From NCBI GenBank assembly GCA_003523255.1, contig DPGH01000009.1, positions 1 to 20,046 of the forward strand: a DNA stretch of 20,046 bases. Reading direction: 5' to 3'. Under the pieces are notes generated by a model. That model was not told the DNA's origin, did not search any database, and worked only from the letters and a program-made list of their open reading frames with translations. This document shows, piece by piece, positions 4,854 to 12,894 of this stretch; position 1 is the first letter of the stretch; each line of letters begins with the position of its first letter. Both the position numbers and the translations under genes were made by a program. The DNA comes from Clostridiales bacterium. Lineage in GTDB: Bacteria > Bacillota > Clostridia > Christensenellales > Borkfalkiaceae.

Positions 4854-6842
4854 ATGGAAGCAAAACTTGTTAACGAAGGCGGCTTGCCTAAATTTGAGTT
4901 AAACGGCAAAGTCGTTTCTCCGCTTATATACGCGTTAAGCGATACGCCGGTAGGACAATCTGACCGCCCTTGGTCTAAAAAAGCGATAAGCGATTTTCAC
5001 AGCGCCGGTATAGACCTTGTCGGGATAGTGTGCGACTTGCAGGAGGACTGGCACGACGACGGCTCTTATTATCCTGCGAGCATAATTAAAGAAATAAAGG
5101 GTGTTCTGGCGGTAAACCCTTCCGCTAAAATACTTATAAGGCTTAACGTTACGCCGACTTACCCCTGGATGAGAAAACATCCCGAGGAACTTATAAAGTA
5201 TTACGGCGTAGAATGTACGGATACGGGGCTTGGCGCGTGCGTCAAGTCAAAGGACGGCACGAGGGAGATTAAAGCGAGTTTCTTTTCGGAAAAATGGAAA
5301 AAAGACGTGGGCGACCTTTTTGCCGTAATGAAAAAAGGCTTTATTAAAGAAGGCGTTTTAGACAGCGTTATGGCAATCCAGCCCGCGTACGGCACTTGCG
5401 GAGAGTGGCATATGTACGGTAAGTATCATGCGGGTAAAGACGGTTACGAAGCCGATTACAGCCGCCCCGCGCTCGAATTTTTCCGCGCGTTTCTTAAAAA
5501 GAAATATAAAACGAAAGAAAGACTTTCCGCCGCCTGGGGAGAAAACGTTGATTTCGACACGGCGGAACTCGCTCCGCCCGCAATGCGGCTGGAACACGTA
5601 AACTTCGGCGAGGGCGTCAATTATTTGTTGCCCGAAAAATCCATGCGCGCTCTCGATTCGTTTAAGTGCTATCAACTCGGCGCGCCGGTCGCTATTTCGT
5701 ATTACGCAAAACGTATTAAAAAAGTATTTGGCGAGGGAATGCTCGTCGGTAGTTTTTACGGTTACTTTTTCGGTTGCGGCGACGTTTATTCGCGAATGCT
5801 CGAAACGGAAATGCTTTTTAAAGATAAAAACGTAGACTTTTTCGCTTCGCCTTCCGCATACTCCGCCAACAAATACGCAGGCAACTACTCCATGCCGCGC
5901 TGTCTTTTAGAGTCTATGCGTTTAAACGGCAAATTGTTCATTTGCGAAATGGATCAGGGCTATGAATCCTGGAGCTGCTACTGGGGCGAAAAGACAAAGA
6001 CCTATAAATGCGCCGACGAAGAAGAGTATTCCGCAATATTAAAGCGCAACGTGGGTGAACAACTCGTGCACGGTACGGGCGCATGGTTTTTCGACCATGT
6101 TCTTCCCGGCGCCCCGTATGATTTTAAGGTCGGATACTGGGATAAACTTTGCAGGATGCAAACGGTTGCCGACATAAAAAAATTTGCGGATAAATTGACG
6201 GAGAAAAAAGCGTTTGAAAGCGTTTCCGACGTTTTAATGGTTTACGATACGGAAAGCATTTACTATCTCGGTAGTTGCGAGGCGCAAAACACTTATTCGA
6301 ACTTTGACCTGTTAAACGCTGTCGCAAAATCGGGTGCAGGGTGCGACAGTATTATGTTGTCGGACGTAAAAAAGGTCGATTTGGAAAAATATAAATGCGT
6401 TGTATTCGTTTATTGCGCGTACTTGTCAAAGGCGGACTATAACTTTATCAAAAAAACCGTCATGAAAAACGGCAGAACGGTAGGCTTTATCGGCGGAAGC
6501 GGCTTTATTATAGGCAATAAAAGCGGAGCCGAAAATACCAAAAAACTTCTCGGCAAAAGCGGTGCTGAGGCGTTTTATTCAAAAAGAAAAGAATATTCAA
6601 TTTTTTACGCGCCGCATTACGTTACCGATCCCGATTATTTCCGCAAAATTTTCAAAAAGGCGGGCGCGCATATTTACACCGAAGGCGGCGAAGTCGTCGC
6701 AACGGGTAACGGCATGGTTATGATACACGAAAAGGGCGTAAAAACCACTAAACTTAATTTGCCGTCCGGTATCGTAAAAATAAAAAACCCCGAATGCGCT
6801 ACTTACGTGTTCGACGTAAAAACCGGCGAAAAAGTTTTATAA
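4854..6842 (+). CDS. Intracellular GH42-like glycoside hydrolase
   Basis: This is a 662-residue protein without a signal peptide or membrane segment, resembling beta-galactosidase-type clan GH-A hydrolases. Residues about 15-400 look like a TIM barrel. YGTCGEWHMYG offers E184 as acid/base, and LFICEMDQGYESW offers E365 as nucleophile. Residues about 440-600 (DVLMVYDTESIYYLG, CVVFVYCAYLS, GRTVGFIGGSGF) look like the Rossmann-like trimerisation domain of GH42 enzymes, followed by a short beta-rich tail. The usual GH42 'NE' acid/base pair is replaced by GE, so it may belong to a related family such as GH164 or an unassigned one. Substrate is unknown. I chose ATG 4854 over GTG 4848 because GGAG (4845-4848) is then about 5 bases upstream and GTG 4848 would overlap it. 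It is transcribed alone between its promoter region and a terminator. Confidence 0.72.
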   Translation: MEAKLVNEGGLPKFELNGKVVSPLIYALSDTPVGQSDRPWSKKAISDFHSAGIDLVGIVCDLQEDWHDDGSYYPASIIKEIKGVLAVNPSAKILIRLNVTPTYPWMRKHPEELIKYYGVECTDTGLGACVKSKDGTREIKASFFSEKWKKDVGDLFAVMKKGFIKEGVLDSVMAIQPAYGTCGEWHMYGKYHAGKDGYEADYSRPALEFFRAFLKKKYKTKERLSAAWGENVDFDTAELAPPAMRLEHVNFGEGVNYLLPEKSMRALDSFKCYQLGAPVAISYYAKRIKKVFGEGMLVGSFYGYFFGCGDVYSRMLETEMLFKDKNVDFFASPSAYSANKYAGNYSMPRCLLESMRLNGKLFICEMDQGYESWSCYWGEKTKTYKCADEEEYSAILKRNVGEQLVHGTGAWFFDHVLPGAPYDFKVGYWDKLCRMQTVADIKKFADKLTEKKAFESVSDVLMVYDTESIYYLGSCEAQNTYSNFDLLNAVAKSGAGCDSIMLSDVKKVDLEKYKCVVFVYCAYLSKADYNFIKKTVMKNGRTVGFIGGSGFIIGNKSGAENTKKLLGKSGAEAFYSKRKEYSIFYAPHYVTDPDYFRKIFKKAGAHIYTEGGEVVATGNGMVMIHEKGVKTTKLNLPSGIVKIKNPECATYVFDVKTGEKVL

Positions 6843-6859
6843 CAATTTAATTAAACGCT

Positions 6860-6889
6860 AAGCCGCGGCAATACTCCCGCGGCTTCCCT
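6860..6889 (+). terminator. Terminator after the GH42-like gene
   Basis: A 9-bp stem pairs 6860-6868 (AAGCCGCGG) with 6877-6885 (CCGCGGCTT) around an 8-base loop. The tail CCCTTTT is weak, so termination may be partial. Confidence 0.65.
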
Positions 6890-6937
6890 TTTGCGTAAAA
6901 TGAAAAATATTGAAGAAAAGCGGGCTGAAACTTTTCA

Positions 6938-6966
6938 TTGACGGTATTTTTTCTTCGTGTTATAAT
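6938..6966 (+). promoter_or_regulatory. Consensus promoter of the metallophosphoesterase pseudogene
   Basis: TTGACG (6938-6943), 17 bp, TATAAT (6961-6966). It is near-perfect for the housekeeping sigma factor and 26 bp before the ATG at 6993, which has TTAGGGGG upstream. Confidence 0.8.
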
Positions 6967-6992
6967 AACTAAAATTGCGTTTAGGGGGTTTT

Positions 6993-8018
6993 ATGAACAA
7001 TAAAAAATTTTTTGCGTTGACGCTTACCGTCGTCGCGGCGACGGAAACGGTGATTTTCCGTGCGAGAAACAATCTTCTTCGTTTAAGTTCGCGCACGTAA
7101 GCGATTCGCATTTTTCGGTCAATAAGTCTGACGGCGGTACGGATACGGGTAAACCGTTCGGGGGCGGTGTTAAACGCCATCGAAACCGACGGGGCGGATT
7201 TTATCGTTCATACGGGCGACGTTGTGGAGTATTCGCTTTACGAAAGTTACTGGTATAACATGCTCGATAAAAATTTTACCACGCTCTGCAGAATGCCCGT
7301 TATGGCAATTTCCGGTAATCATGAAACGCTGTACAGAAGCGGTTCTAACGAAACGTTTAAACATTTTAACTACAAAATCCCCGCACAAGTGTCAACGTCG
7401 CTCGGATTTTACTATTCTTTCGTTTACGGTAACGCCAAATTTATAATGCTCAATACCGTCCAGACGGGCGACCAGGCGCTTTCCGCAGAACAACTTAACT
7501 GGCTTAAGGGGGAACTGTCGCAAAATTACCGCTGGAAGATAGTCGCCATGCACGTTCCGGTTTACTCCGTCGGCAAATGGGGGTCCGAACCGGGTAAAAA
7601 CACGCAAAGCAATAGTCTTAAAGCGCAACTTGCCAAACTATTTGCCTAAAACGGGGTTGATTTGGTTCTTCAGGGGCACGACCATTGCGTGTCGCGCACC
7701 TTTCCCGTAAACGATAAACTGAACTTTCAGACGGAAGAAAATTTTCAGACCGTAGAAGGCGTGGAGTATTCGGCTAATCCGCAGGGCACGATATATCTTA
7801 TGAACGGACCGGCCGGCGATCAGACCGGCGACGGTAAAATGATTGCCGGCGCAAACGACCCAAAAAAGTACAAGTATGCAAGCGGTTCGGTGGTGCGCTC
7901 TTATGCCGAAATACAGGTTTCCGATAATACGGTTACCGTTACCGTAAAATACGTAAACGATAGCGGCAGTGTAAAAACTAATTATCATAAATGGGGGATA
8001 ATTAAAACCGCCGCATAA
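6993..8018 (+). pseudogene. Secreted metallophosphoesterase, two frameshifts and a stop
   Basis: This is a calcineurin-like phosphoesterase that would have been exported. ATG 6993 begins a signal-like stretch (MNNKKFFALTLTVVAA). The frame is lost around 7030-7045, and the next frame carries CEKQSSSFKFAHVSDSHFS with the DxH metal motif. Near 7160-7167 (FGG, a run of G) the frame shifts back to LNAIETDGADFIVHTGDVVEY (given in parts: LNAIETDGADF, TGDVVE), followed by SGNHE and MHVPVY. An in-frame TAA at 7647-7649 splits AKLFA from NGVDLVLQGHDHC, which carries the final GHDH motif. All five metal-site motifs are present and in order, so the ancestor was complete. Three independent lesions make it a pseudogene unless the assembly is poor here. 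Promoter and terminator remain. Confidence 0.88.
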
Positions 8019-8039
8019 ACTTTTAATGCGCAAATTCAC

Positions 8040-8070
8040 GGCGCGGCAATATTGCCGCGCCAAATTTTTT
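8040..8070 (+). terminator. Terminator after the metallophosphoesterase
   Basis: A perfect palindrome spans 8040-8061 (GGCGCGGCAAT/ATTGCCGCGCC) and is followed by AAATTTTTT. It separates the pseudogene from the polysaccharide operon. Confidence 0.85.
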
Positions 8071-8089
8071 ACCGTCGTCGGCAATAAAG

Positions 8090-8118
8090 TTGCAATTTTT
8101 TTCTTTATATAGTATACT
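8090..8118 (+). promoter_or_regulatory. Promoter of the polysaccharide operon
   Basis: TTGCAA (8090-8095), 17 bp, TATACT (8113-8118). It is the only good promoter seen before the six genes that end at 14427. About 100 bases of leader separate it from the first ATG. Confidence 0.7.
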
Positions 8119-8153
8119 CATTTGTATATATTAAACTTTTAGGATATTTTTTG

Positions 8154-8194
8154 TAACGCTTCGGGTAAATTATTTGCCTTCGTTTTAAGCGTTA
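8154..8194 (+). other. Structured leader hairpin of the polysaccharide operon
   Basis: TAACGCTT (8154-8161) pairs with AAGCGTTA (8187-8194). Inside it GGTAA can pair with TTGCC around ATTAT. There is no T-run after it, so it is not a simple terminator. It could be a processive antitermination or attenuation element, or only an mRNA-stabilising fold. Confidence 0.4.
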
Positions 8195-8221
8195 TAAAAC
8201 TAATTCGGGTATTTCGGCGGA

Positions 8222-9304
8222 ATGAAAATTTTACACGTTCTAAGTTCTGATAAATTTTCCGGGGCGGAAAACGTCGTTTGTCAAATAATAGGCTTATTTA
8301 AGGGCGACGACGGAATTGAAATGTTTTACGTCAGTCCCGACGGCGAAATAAAAAATTCGCTTAAAGAGATGGACGTTCCGTATATTCCGCTTAAAAAATT
8401 GTCCGTTTCTTCGGTTCGTAAAGTCATAAAAGAACAAAAGCCCGATTTAATATATTCGCACGATATGCGCGCGAGTTTCGTTTGCGCGCTGGCTTGCGGT
8501 AAAGTTCCGCTCGTTTCGCATATACATAACAACGCGTTCGATTCTCGTAAACTTTCGTTAAAATCGTTGCTTTACGTTTTTGCGGGGTTAAAGGCGAAAC
8601 ATATTTTTTGGGTTTCGCAAAGCGCGTTCGACGGATATGCTTTCCATAAACTTTTTCGCAAAAAAAGTTCCGTTTTATACAACGTTATAGATATAGACGC
8701 TTTGTATAAAAAGATGAGTTGCGACGATAAAACGTACGATTTTGACGTGATTTACGTCGGCAGACTGACTTCGCCTAAAAATCCCCAACGCTTGATGCAT
8801 GTATTTAAATTACTTTGCGAAAAAAATCCTAACGTTAAAATAGCCGTCGTAGGCGCCGGCGAATTAGAAGAAGAAACGAAGGCTCTTTGCAAAGAATACG
8901 ATTTGCAAAACAACGTAAGTTTTTTGGGCTTTCAGCCTAATCCGTCTAAAATGTTGCACGACAGCAAAGTTATGGTAATAACTTCTCGCTGGGAGGGGCT
9001 ACCCATGTGCGCGTTAGAGGCTATGGCTTTGGGTGTGCCGATAGTGGGTACGCCGGTTGACGGATTGAAATATCTCGTAGAACAAAACGTAGACGGCTAT
9101 CTTTCCGACGAGGACGATGAACTCGCAAGCGACATCGCGTTTTTAGTGGACGACAAAAACTTGCACGACAGAATGTCCGCTAACTCAATAAAAAAAGCGT
9201 ACGTCGTAAACGACAAAACGGCTTACAAAACAGAAATAAACCGCATTATAAACGAAATAGCGCAAAACAATCGTAAGAGAGGTACAAAATGGGCCCGTAC
9301 TTAA
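8222..9304 (+). CDS. Glycosyltransferase family 4
   Basis: This is a 360-residue GT-B retaining glycosyltransferase expected to add a sugar from a nucleotide donor to the lipid-linked repeat unit at the inner face of the membrane. The N-terminal domain starts MKILHVLSSDKFSGAENVVC. VLYNVID at 151-157 marks the domain junction, and YVGRLTSPKNPQRL (178-191) opens the donor domain. SRWEGLPMCALEAM contains the E-x7-E donor motif, E258 and E266. The donor sugar cannot be told. It is the first gene of the operon. The ATG has only GGCGGA directly before it, a weak and badly spaced site, but no better start exists because the family motif begins at this methionine. Its 3' end overlaps the polymerase gene by 16 bases. 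Confidence 0.9.
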   Translation: MKILHVLSSDKFSGAENVVCQIIGLFKGDDGIEMFYVSPDGEIKNSLKEMDVPYIPLKKLSVSSVRKVIKEQKPDLIYSHDMRASFVCALACGKVPLVSHIHNNAFDSRKLSLKSLLYVFAGLKAKHIFWVSQSAFDGYAFHKLFRKKSSVLYNVIDIDALYKKMSCDDKTYDFDVIYVGRLTSPKNPQRLMHVFKLLCEKNPNVKIAVVGAGELEEETKALCKEYDLQNNVSFLGFQPNPSKMLHDSKVMVITSRWEGLPMCALEAMALGVPIVGTPVDGLKYLVEQNVDGYLSDEDDELASDIAFLVDDKNLHDRMSANSIKKAYVVNDKTAYKTEINRIINEIAQNNRKRGTKWART

Positions 9305-10365
9305 TACTGTTTTTCGCATTGCTCGTATGCGGATTGTGGGAAATACGGCAGGGAAACGACCGCGCTCTTTTTTACGTAAAAAGCACGGGACAGACGTATT
9401 GTAAAATTTTGTACGAGTTAATTCCCGTTTTAATGATACTCTTTTTGGGTATTTTTCGCGAAACGACGATGGGTTACGACTCGCAAGCCTATCTCGATAC
9501 TTACTGGGCTATAACCGACGACCTTTCGTGGGGAGAAATACTTACGGGCTTTCAAAACGATAACGGTTTTTTCTTCGTTTTGAAAATTATATCTCTCTTC
9601 ACTAAAGACTGGTGGGCGGCAAGAGCGATACTTTTTACGTTCACGTTCTTGCTGTATTATATTATAATAGTTAAATATTCTCCTTATCCTTCGACCTCTC
9701 TTATTATTATGCTCGGTCTTGCAATGCTCGGGCTTATGTTCAGTATATTAAGACAAGCCCTTGCCGGCGCGATTACGCTTTACGCATTTAAACACATTCG
9801 TGAGGGCTCGTGGGTTAAGTGCCTGTTCTTGATATTGTTGGCGGCGACCGTTCATAAATCGGCATTGCTTTGCGTGTTTATGCTGGTACTTTATTTTCCG
9901 CGCTTTAAAAAGTTTTCCGGCAAAGAGTTGGCGGTACTTTCCGCCGTTTCGTATCTGTTTTTTATCGTAGCGGTTCCGTTAGTACTTAATTTATACGTCA
10001 AGCAATACATAGACCTTGCCGCGCACGACGGCGGGTACGGTATGCTGTTGTTTATGGTAACTATAACCGTTTTGATTTTGTATTTGTTTAATATAACGGG
10101 TGAAAAGCGAAACGGCGTGCTCGGTTTTACTTTTAACCTTTCGTGCGGGGCACTGTTTATTCAAATCGGTGCGCTCGTTTGGAGTTTGCTTAACAGGGCG
10201 ACGGTTTATTTTTCGTTTTACTGGTGTTTGTTACTGCCTAATTTGCTTTATAAACTACCTTATCGTAAACGGCAAATATTCTTTTTGGTTATAGCGGCGG
10301 CGTTCGGGTTTATGTTCTTTCATCAAATTGCGGAAGCCGAGTTATACGTATTACACAAATTTTAA
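9289..10365 (+). CDS. EpsG/Wzy-like polysaccharide polymerase
   Basis: This is a 358-residue polytopic membrane protein with about ten hydrophobic segments, for example LILFFALLVCGLW (5-17), LIPVLMILFLGIF, ILFTFTFLLYYIIIV, CLFLILLAATVH and IFFLVIAAAFGFMFF near the end. FRETTMGYDSQAYLDTYW matches the EpsG family pattern of an arginine and a G-D-x-x-Y motif on the outer face after the second segment. SILRQALAGAITLYAF is a further family hallmark. Such proteins polymerise undecaprenyl-linked repeat units outside the membrane in Wzx/Wzy pathways. The GAGAGG site lies inside the end of the GT4 gene, so translation is coupled. Its place beside glycosyltransferases and a flippase supports the call. 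Linkage specificity is unknown. Confidence 0.85.
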   Translation: MGPYLILFFALLVCGLWEIRQGNDRALFYVKSTGQTYCKILYELIPVLMILFLGIFRETTMGYDSQAYLDTYWAITDDLSWGEILTGFQNDNGFFFVLKIISLFTKDWWAARAILFTFTFLLYYIIIVKYSPYPSTSLIIMLGLAMLGLMFSILRQALAGAITLYAFKHIREGSWVKCLFLILLAATVHKSALLCVFMLVLYFPRFKKFSGKELAVLSAVSYLFFIVAVPLVLNLYVKQYIDLAAHDGGYGMLLFMVTITVLILYLFNITGEKRNGVLGFTFNLSCGALFIQIGALVWSLLNRATVYFSFYWCLLLPNLLYKLPYRKRQIFFLVIAAAFGFMFFHQIAEAELYVLHKF

Positions 10366-10379
10366 AGCGGAGACTTTAA

Positions 10380-11138
10380 ATGGAAAAGGTTATCCCCAAA
10401 ACTATTCATTATTGCTGGTTCGGTAAAAACCCTTTACCTAAACTTGCGCGAAAGTGTATAGCGAGTTGGAAAAAATATTGTCCCGATTACGAAATTGTGG
10501 AGTGGAACGAAACTAACTTTGACGTAAACGGTTGTCGATATGCCGCTGAAGCATACGAAGCGAAAAAGTGGGCGTTTTTAAGCGATTACGCAAGGTATAA
10601 AATCTTGTACGAATACGGTGGAGTTTATCTCGATACCGACGTAGAGTTGATAAAACCTTTAGACGAAGTAATTAACTCTGGCAATTATATGGGTTGTGAA
10701 AATTATACTTGCGAAAAAATGTGCGTAAACCCCGGGCTCGGTTGCGCAACGGTTGCGGGAAACGCTTTTTACGCCGAAATGATTGAGGAGTACGAGCATA
10801 GCGGTTTTAAAAATCAGGACGGGTCGTACGATTTGAAAACCGTCGTAGAAAGAACCACCGATTTATTGAAAAAACACGGACTCAAAGATGCGTTGGAAAT
10901 TCAAAAAGTCTGCGACATAACCGTTTATCCTGCGGAATACTTCAGCCCGCGCGATATGCGGGACGGTAAAATCAGGTTGACGAAAAACTCTTATTCCGTT
11001 CATCATTGCAGTGCCAGTTGGGCGACGAAGAAAAGTGTCTTTTATGCCGCAACGTTAAGGTTTGTTTATAGAATTTTCGGCGAAAAAGGGTTCAATCGAC
11101 TGAGAAAAATTTTCGGTAAGGATCGCAAAAAACAATGA
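10380..11138 (+). CDS. GT32-family glycosyltransferase (first copy)
   Basis: This is a 252-residue cytoplasmic or membrane-associated transferase of the OCH1/capsular polysaccharide type. IPKTIHYCWFG at residues 5-15 is the usual start. VEWNETNFDVN (40-50) and AKKWAFLSDYARY (61-73) precede GGVYLDTDVEL, whose DTD (85-87) is the metal- and donor-binding DXD motif. HHC near residue 222 fits the conserved C-terminal histidine. GCGGAGA lies upstream of the ATG, 14 bp after the polymerase gene. It overlaps the next gene by 4 bases (ATGA). It is clearly related to the gene at 12044, with shared blocks around both motifs. Confidence 0.9.
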   Translation: MEKVIPKTIHYCWFGKNPLPKLARKCIASWKKYCPDYEIVEWNETNFDVNGCRYAAEAYEAKKWAFLSDYARYKILYEYGGVYLDTDVELIKPLDEVINSGNYMGCENYTCEKMCVNPGLGCATVAGNAFYAEMIEEYEHSGFKNQDGSYDLKTVVERTTDLLKKHGLKDALEIQKVCDITVYPAEYFSPRDMRDGKIRLTKNSYSVHHCSASWATKKSVFYAATLRFVYRIFGEKGFNRLRKIFGKDRKKQ

Positions 11139-12031
11139 TTACCGTTTTAACCCCCTCGTATAACAGGGCTTATATTCTGAATAAAGCGTTTGAATCGCTT
11201 TGCGCTCAAACCGTTTTCGATTTCGAGTGGATAATCGTAGATGACGGCTCTACCGACGATACGGAAAAACTCGTGCTTTCGTGGAAAGAAAAAGACCTGC
11301 CCTTTGAACTTAGTTACTATAAACAAAATAACGGCGGTAAGCACAGAGCCTTAAATTACGGAATTAAGTTAGCAAAGTACGATTATGTTTTAATACTCGA
11401 CAGCGACGATTATCTTACTCAAAACGCCGTTGAAAAAATACACGAATGGCTTAAAACCATTGAGGGGAAAACAGAATTCGCAGGCGTTGCGGGGTTACGC
11501 GGGTGGATAGGTAAGCCCGGGTGTATAGGTGAATGCGGTCGCGGCGAAAAGTTTATTGACGCAAAAAATACGGAAAGACGCAAATATCGTTTAAGCGGCG
11601 ATAAAGCGGAAGTATACAAAACCGAACTTTTAAGGAGGTATCCTTTTCCCGAATTCGAGGGAGAAAAGTTTTTATCCGAGCACGTCGTTTGGGATACCGT
11701 TGCAAACGCCGGTTATAAGTTAAGGTGGTTTAACGAAGTAATTTACAAATGCGAATATTTGCAAGACGGTTTAACGAAAAATAGTTCGTTTAAACTTTAC
11801 CTCGATAGTTTTCAGGGTTTTACATTATCCACTAAAATAAGGTGGCAAGCAGAGAGTTTTCCGTGGAATTACTTTTCGATAGGTCTTTATGCGCACGTCG
11901 CAAAACTAAAGGGTATAAAAACCAAACAGGTGAAAAAAACGTTAGGTGTAAACGGCTTTCAACTTTTTATCGGCGATATAATATTTAGAGCAAACGAACT
12001 GAAAAAAAAGATAAAAAATAAAAAACGTTAA
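11135..12031 (+). CDS. Glycosyltransferase family 2
   Basis: This is a 298-residue GT-A inverting transferase without clear membrane segments. It begins MITVLTPSYNRAYILNKAFESL. VDDGSTDDT (35-43) binds the nucleotide, NGGKHRALNYGI (66-77) follows, and LILDSDDYL carries the DXD motif, D89 and D91. HVVWDT near residue 188 is where the catalytic base usually lies. It probably adds one sugar of the repeat unit. Translation is coupled to the preceding GT32 gene by an ATGA overlap. The C-terminus is very lysine-rich, which may help membrane association. Confidence 0.9.
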   Translation: MITVLTPSYNRAYILNKAFESLCAQTVFDFEWIIVDDGSTDDTEKLVLSWKEKDLPFELSYYKQNNGGKHRALNYGIKLAKYDYVLILDSDDYLTQNAVEKIHEWLKTIEGKTEFAGVAGLRGWIGKPGCIGECGRGEKFIDAKNTERRKYRLSGDKAEVYKTELLRRYPFPEFEGEKFLSEHVVWDTVANAGYKLRWFNEVIYKCEYLQDGLTKNSSFKLYLDSFQGFTLSTKIRWQAESFPWNYFSIGLYAHVAKLKGIKTKQVKKTLGVNGFQLFIGDIIFRANELKKKIKNKKR

Positions 12032-12043
12032 ATCTGAAATGAG

Positions 12044-12868
12044 ATGGAAAACGATACTAATTTAATTAAAAATCATATTCCTAAAAAAATACATTACGTT
12101 TGGATGGGTAACGGGGAAAAAAGCGCGGATATTTTAAAGTGCATAAACAGTTGGAAAAAGTTTATGCCCGATTATGAAATTGTTGAGTGGAACGAAACTA
12201 ATTTCGACGTAAACGCAATTGACTTTACTCGTGAAGCGTACGCCGCAAAAAAATGGGCGTTTGTTTCCGATGCGGTGAGAGTTTACGCGCTAAAAGAATT
12301 CGGGGGAGTGTATTTCGATACGGACGTGGAACTTTTCGCTGAGCCGAAAGATTTATTTTGCGACGCAAATGCGGTTTTCGGTTTTGACAATAAATTTCTT
12401 TTGTCAACCGGCGTGCTTGCTTCCGTACCGCATCACCCCGTTTTTGAAGATTTATGGAGTAAATACGAAACGAGCCGTTTTGCGGGTTCCGACGTAGAAA
12501 GCACGATAAACACAAAATTAACTTTTATAGTTTTAGATTACGTCGGTAAACGCAGAGTTGTAAACGGCTTGCATAAAATAAAAGACGTTAAAATTCTGCC
12601 TAAAAAATATTTTTCCGGCAACGAAGATATTTTAAAAGATAAACCGATTTTTGCCGTACATCATTTTACGGGGTCGTGGAAAGACAAAACGCAGTTGACT
12701 TTCTTTCAGTTTTTGGGCTTTGCTATTAAATGCAGATTATTACGTGTCGCTTCGCTATTTACGGGAAACAAAAGGTATATCGAACTCAACGATGCGATAT
12801 GGCGTAACGCGTTAGACAAAACAGCAAAAAACATAAAAAAACATGCAAAAATATATAAAGTTTTATAA
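12044..12868 (+). CDS. GT32-family glycosyltransferase (second copy)
   Basis: This is a 274-residue paralogue of the protein at 10380. IPKKIHYVWMG is at residues 12-22, VEWNETNFDVN (47-57) is identical to the first copy, AKKWAFVSD follows, and GGVYFDTDVEL gives DTD at 92-94. HHFTGSW near residue 206 matches the C-terminal histidine block of the family. It has about 10 extra N-terminal residues and diverges after residue 100, so the two probably use different acceptors. The ribosome binding site is poor (GAAATGAG just before the ATG). It lies 12 bp after the GT2 gene and 26 bp before the flippase. Confidence 0.9.
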   Translation: MENDTNLIKNHIPKKIHYVWMGNGEKSADILKCINSWKKFMPDYEIVEWNETNFDVNAIDFTREAYAAKKWAFVSDAVRVYALKEFGGVYFDTDVELFAEPKDLFCDANAVFGFDNKFLLSTGVLASVPHHPVFEDLWSKYETSRFAGSDVESTINTKLTFIVLDYVGKRRVVNGLHKIKDVKILPKKYFSGNEDILKDKPIFAVHHFTGSWKDKTQLTFFQFLGFAIKCRLLRVASLFTGNKRYIELNDAIWRNALDKTAKNIKKHAKIYKVL

Positions 12869-12894
12869 TTTTACTTTTTAACAATCAAACGTAA

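Noticed and set aside
6844..6937. Hairpin at 6860 as an operator for the phosphoesterase
   Set aside because: Its position just after the GH42-like stop and its stem-loop form fit a terminator, and it lies about 50 bp before the -35 box.
7647..7649. In-frame TAA in the phosphoesterase as a recoded codon
   Set aside because: TAA ends rbsK, trpB, rplU and rpmA normally, and the same gene has two frameshifts, so ordinary inactivation is simpler.
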